Part shown: positions 35,840 through 38,364 of the stretch, piece after piece
Position numbering within the stretch: the first letter of the stretch is position 1
Layout: every line of letters starts with the position of its first letter
Source: Caldimicrobium sp.
GTDB lineage: Bacteria; Desulfobacterota; Thermodesulfobacteria; Thermodesulfobacteriales; Thermodesulfobacteriaceae
Direction: 5' to 3'
DNA: 38,364 nt
NCBI GenBank assembly: GCA_025060015.1
Contig: JANXDB010000066.1
Coordinates: forward strand, 72,635-110,998
The notes under the pieces: model-generated
What the model was told of the DNA's origin: nothing
What the model saw: only the letters and a program-made list of their open reading frames with translations
Database searches by the model: none
Program-made: the position numbers and the translations under genes

Positions 35840-37684
35840 TTAATTAGCAACAGTTGATGGGACTTGAGTAGGAAGATGCTTTACTTGGTGACTTGTGCTC
35901 TGCATTATAGCCAACCAGATAGGACAGGCTATTTTGCCCCCTGTTTCTCCCTTAAGTAGGGTTTTAGCTTTATCATATCCCACCCATACCCCACAGGTGT
36001 AATCCGCAGTATAGGCTACAAACCAAGCATCTTTGTAATCCTGGGTGGTTCCGGTCTTACCCCCAGAGGGCACTCCTAGAGAAGCAGCGCATCTTCCAGT
36101 GCCACCTCTAATGACCTCCTGTAAAAATCCATTCATTATGGCTGTGGTTTCTGAGGTGTAAACCTGCTTTGCTTCATTTTGAGTTCTATATATCTCTTTA
36201 CCATCGTAGATTTTATCATAGATGGCCTCGATGAATCTCGGGGTTATCTTATGGCCCAAAGTCGGAAATACTGTAAAGGCTGCCGTTAGATCTAGAGGAG
36301 AAATTTCATAGGTCCCTAAGGCCACACTTAAATTAATTGGTTGGGGAAATTTCAAATCCATTCTCCTGACCATATCAATGAGGTTTTCCATGCCTAAAAT
36401 TACAGCAATTCTTACTGCAACTGTATTTCTCGATAAAGCTAAAGCTTGTCTTAAGGTTATAGGTCCCAAATATTTTCCATCATAGTTCCCTGGACTCCAG
36501 TCTTCGCCAGCATTTGCTCCTGGCAAGGTTATAGGCTCATCAGGCAAAACAGCATCAGGTGAAATCAAACCCTTCTCAATAGCCTCAGCCCATAAGAAGG
36601 GTTTAAAAGCTGAACCCGCTTGCCTTTTTCCTAAAATAGCACGATTGTAAGCTGACTGGAGGTAGTTTTTTCCTCCGAGAAGAAATCTTACCCCTCCATC
36701 AGTGTTGTCCATACATACAGCAGCTATTTCTGGTAAATCACCTCTGTATTGTTTAGTAAGGATATTCACAGCTGATTCTGTTCCCCTTTTTTGCCAATCG
36801 ACATCAAGGGTAGTTACAACCTTTAAGCCTCCCCACTCAAAAACCTCCTTTGGTAATAATCTCTCTAACTCTGCTTTGACCACATCAATAAAGTAAGCAC
36901 TATGCGCTGGGATGTTTACATTATGTGGGTTAAGCCTTAAAGGCTGGGTTAAAAGTTGATTTGCCAAATCCCAAGAGATGAATCCCACCTCTGCCATTCT
37001 TCTTATAACATAGTTTCTTCGTGACAAGGCAGCCGATGGGTTATTTAGTGGACTGTATTTTACAGGACCAGGAGGTAACCCTGCTAATGTGGCTGCCTCC
37101 AGGAGATCCAGTTCCCAAACATGTTTTCCAAAATAGGTTAGAGAGGCTGCCTCAACTCCATAGGCACCTTCACCAAGATAAATATGGTTCATGTAGATAT
37201 TGAGGATTTCCTCTTTGGATAGATATCTCTCCATTTGCCAGGCGAGAATCATTTCTTTAAATTTCCTTGAAAAGGTTCTTTCTGGAGTTAACAGTAAAGA
37301 TTTTGCCACTTGTTGAGTAATAGTGCTTCCGCCTTGGACAATCCGTCCAGAAATTAGATTTCTAAATAAGGCTCTTAACAAGCTGAAGAAATCAATCCCC
37401 TTGTGTTTGAAAAAATTGGCATCTTCTGCAGCCAAAAAGGCTTTGACAACGTGTGGCGGGATCTTTTTTATTGATACATAGATCCTTCTCTCCTCACCTA
37501 GATAGCCAATGACCTTACCTTTGTGATCAACAAGCAGGATTGCCTGTTTGGGCTGATAGTTTTTAAGCTTGGAAATGCTTGGCAAACTGATTTTAAGATA
37601 CAGAAACAGTATTAATCCCATAGTGCTGAGAAAGAGAATAAAGATTAACAATATAAGACCTATTAATTTAGCAAGGGAATTCAT
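35840..37684 (-). CDS. Class A penicillin-binding protein (PBP1A-like)
   Basis: 614 residues. N-terminal membrane anchor (LIGLILLIFILFLSTMGLILFLYL), GT51 glycosyltransferase with EDANFFKHKGIDFFS and GGSTITQQVAKSLLL, then the transpeptidase: nucleophile in GSAFKPF (SxxK), SRNTVAVR (SxN) and SGGKTGTTQ (KTG). It polymerises and cross-links peptidoglycan. It is shorter than E. coli PBP1A (about 850) and seems to lack the OB-fold insert, as in many thermophile homologues. It follows the rRNA operon on the same strand after a terminator; no ribosome site is obvious. Confidence 0.94.
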   Translation of the reverse strand: MNSLAKLIGLILLIFILFLSTMGLILFLYLKISLPSISKLKNYQPKQAILLVDHKGKVIGYLGEERRIYVSIKKIPPHVVKAFLAAEDANFFKHKGIDFFSLLRALFRNLISGRIVQGGSTITQQVAKSLLLTPERTFSRKFKEMILAWQMERYLSKEEILNIYMNHIYLGEGAYGVEAASLTYFGKHVWELDLLEAATLAGLPPGPVKYSPLNNPSAALSRRNYVIRRMAEVGFISWDLANQLLTQPLRLNPHNVNIPAHSAYFIDVVKAELERLLPKEVFEWGGLKVVTTLDVDWQKRGTESAVNILTKQYRGDLPEIAAVCMDNTDGGVRFLLGGKNYLQSAYNRAILGKRQAGSAFKPFLWAEAIEKGLISPDAVLPDEPITLPGANAGEDWSPGNYDGKYLGPITLRQALALSRNTVAVRIAVILGMENLIDMVRRMDLKFPQPINLSVALGTYEISPLDLTAAFTVFPTLGHKITPRFIEAIYDKIYDGKEIYRTQNEAKQVYTSETTAIMNGFLQEVIRGGTGRCAASLGVPSGGKTGTTQDYKDAWFVAYTADYTCGVWVGYDKAKTLLKGETGGKIACPIWLAIMQSTSHQVKHLPTQVPSTVAN

Positions 37685-37733
37685 CTTGAATGGACTATTT
37701 TATCTGGAAAAGAGGAAATATTCAAGTGAATAT

Positions 37734-37739
37734 AAAAAA
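37734..37739 (-). terminator. U-run after 5S rRNA
   Basis: Six A on the plus strand give UUUUUU immediately after the 5S terminal helix (ending GUGCCCGGG), which would act as the terminator stem. Confidence 0.6.
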
Positions 37740-37857
37740 CCCGGGCACCGTCCTACTCTCCCAAGCGGGTAACCGCTCAGTACCATCGGCCCTGGAGGGC
37801 TTAACGACCGTGTTCGGAATGGGAACGGGTGTTGCCCCTCCGGTATGGGCACCCGGG
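37740..37857 (-). rRNA. rrf: 5S ribosomal RNA
   Basis: About 118 nt on the minus strand. CCCGGGTGCC at the 5' end can pair with GGTGCCCGGG at the 3' end (helix I); the conserved CCCATTCCGAACACGG and GATGGTACTG segments are present. GC content is high, in contrast to the surrounding genes, which suggests a thermophile. Confidence 0.95.
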
Positions 37858-37949
37858 AAAAATTTACATAGTAGTAATAATAAATTGATAAAAATTTAAC
37901 AAAATCTATTAAAACAAGTAAATAGGGAGACCTTGAAGATTTTAAGCTG

Positions 37950-38364
<415 letters not shown>

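Noticed and set aside
35716-35847. 43-codon frame on the plus strand past the PBP gene
   Set aside because: No ribosome site or recognisable feature. It spans the first copy of a 12-bp repeat (GTTGATGGGACT at 35773 and 35853), which is too short to mean much.

Overview
The window looks like a piece of chromosome from an AT-rich, Gram-negative, thermophilic anaerobe. The protein genes are AT-rich by eye, while the 5S and 23S rRNA at the right end are strikingly GC-rich, which is typical of thermophiles. A beta-barrel porin implies an outer membrane. Ferredoxin-dependent indolepyruvate oxidation with phenylacetate-CoA ligases implies anaerobic use of aromatic amino acids. The gene mix fits Thermodesulfobacteriota/Desulfobacterota-like bacteria, but that is inference. 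Genes are tightly packed, and all four convergent gene pairs overlap at their 3' ends.

Layout. 1-5.3 kb: aromatic 2-oxoacid oxidation: the 3' part of iorA (+) facing an iorB-paaK-ACT-paaK-ACT operon (-). 5.4-10.8 kb: a minus-strand cluster related to ArsS loci ('rSAM/selenodomain' genes): GT2-type transferase, rhodanese, methyltransferase fused to ArsS radical SAM, Fe-S/CCG/VTT fusion and a second transferase. Its three central genes are broken by three different stop codons and by frame changes. 11-13.6 kb: porin, cutA, hisF (+). 13.6-19.8 kb: VTT membrane protein, radA, GT39, PAP2, transaldolase, argG, thiamine-binding-like protein (-). 19.9-20.5 kb: a non-coding stretch with a possible small mobile-element relic, then a small membrane protein. 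20.5-23.8 kb: prfB (programmed +1 frameshift), carA, ribF (+). 23.8-27.9 kb: small HTH protein, then a PilZ-PyrE fusion, TauE, argJ, a four-cysteine miniprotein and surE (-). 28-29.4 kb: two tandem peroxiredoxins, each with an in-frame UGA at the peroxidatic cysteine and the same hairpin just after it. 29.5-32.9 kb: AI-2E-type transporter, mutM, RluA-type synthase, coaE (+). 32.9-35.6 kb: flavin reductase, TPR protein, DUF1992, ribD (-). 35.8-38.4 kb: class A PBP, 5S rRNA and the 3' end of 23S rRNA (-).

The strongest results are the tandem selenocysteine peroxiredoxins with SECIS-like hairpins, the prfB recoding site, the fusion of a c-di-GMP-type PilZ domain to orotate phosphoribosyltransferase, and local decay of the ArsS-type operon. 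UGA is therefore recoded in two ways here: Sec insertion in the peroxiredoxins and +1 frameshifting in prfB, which encodes the factor that normally terminates at UGA. Ordinary gene calling would truncate all three genes at their 5' ends.

Several promoters share one pattern (TTGNNN, 16-17 bp, TAAAAT or close), and two of them sit so near the ATG that the mRNA would be leaderless. Everything here was read by eye; family names rest on recognised motifs, not on database searches.
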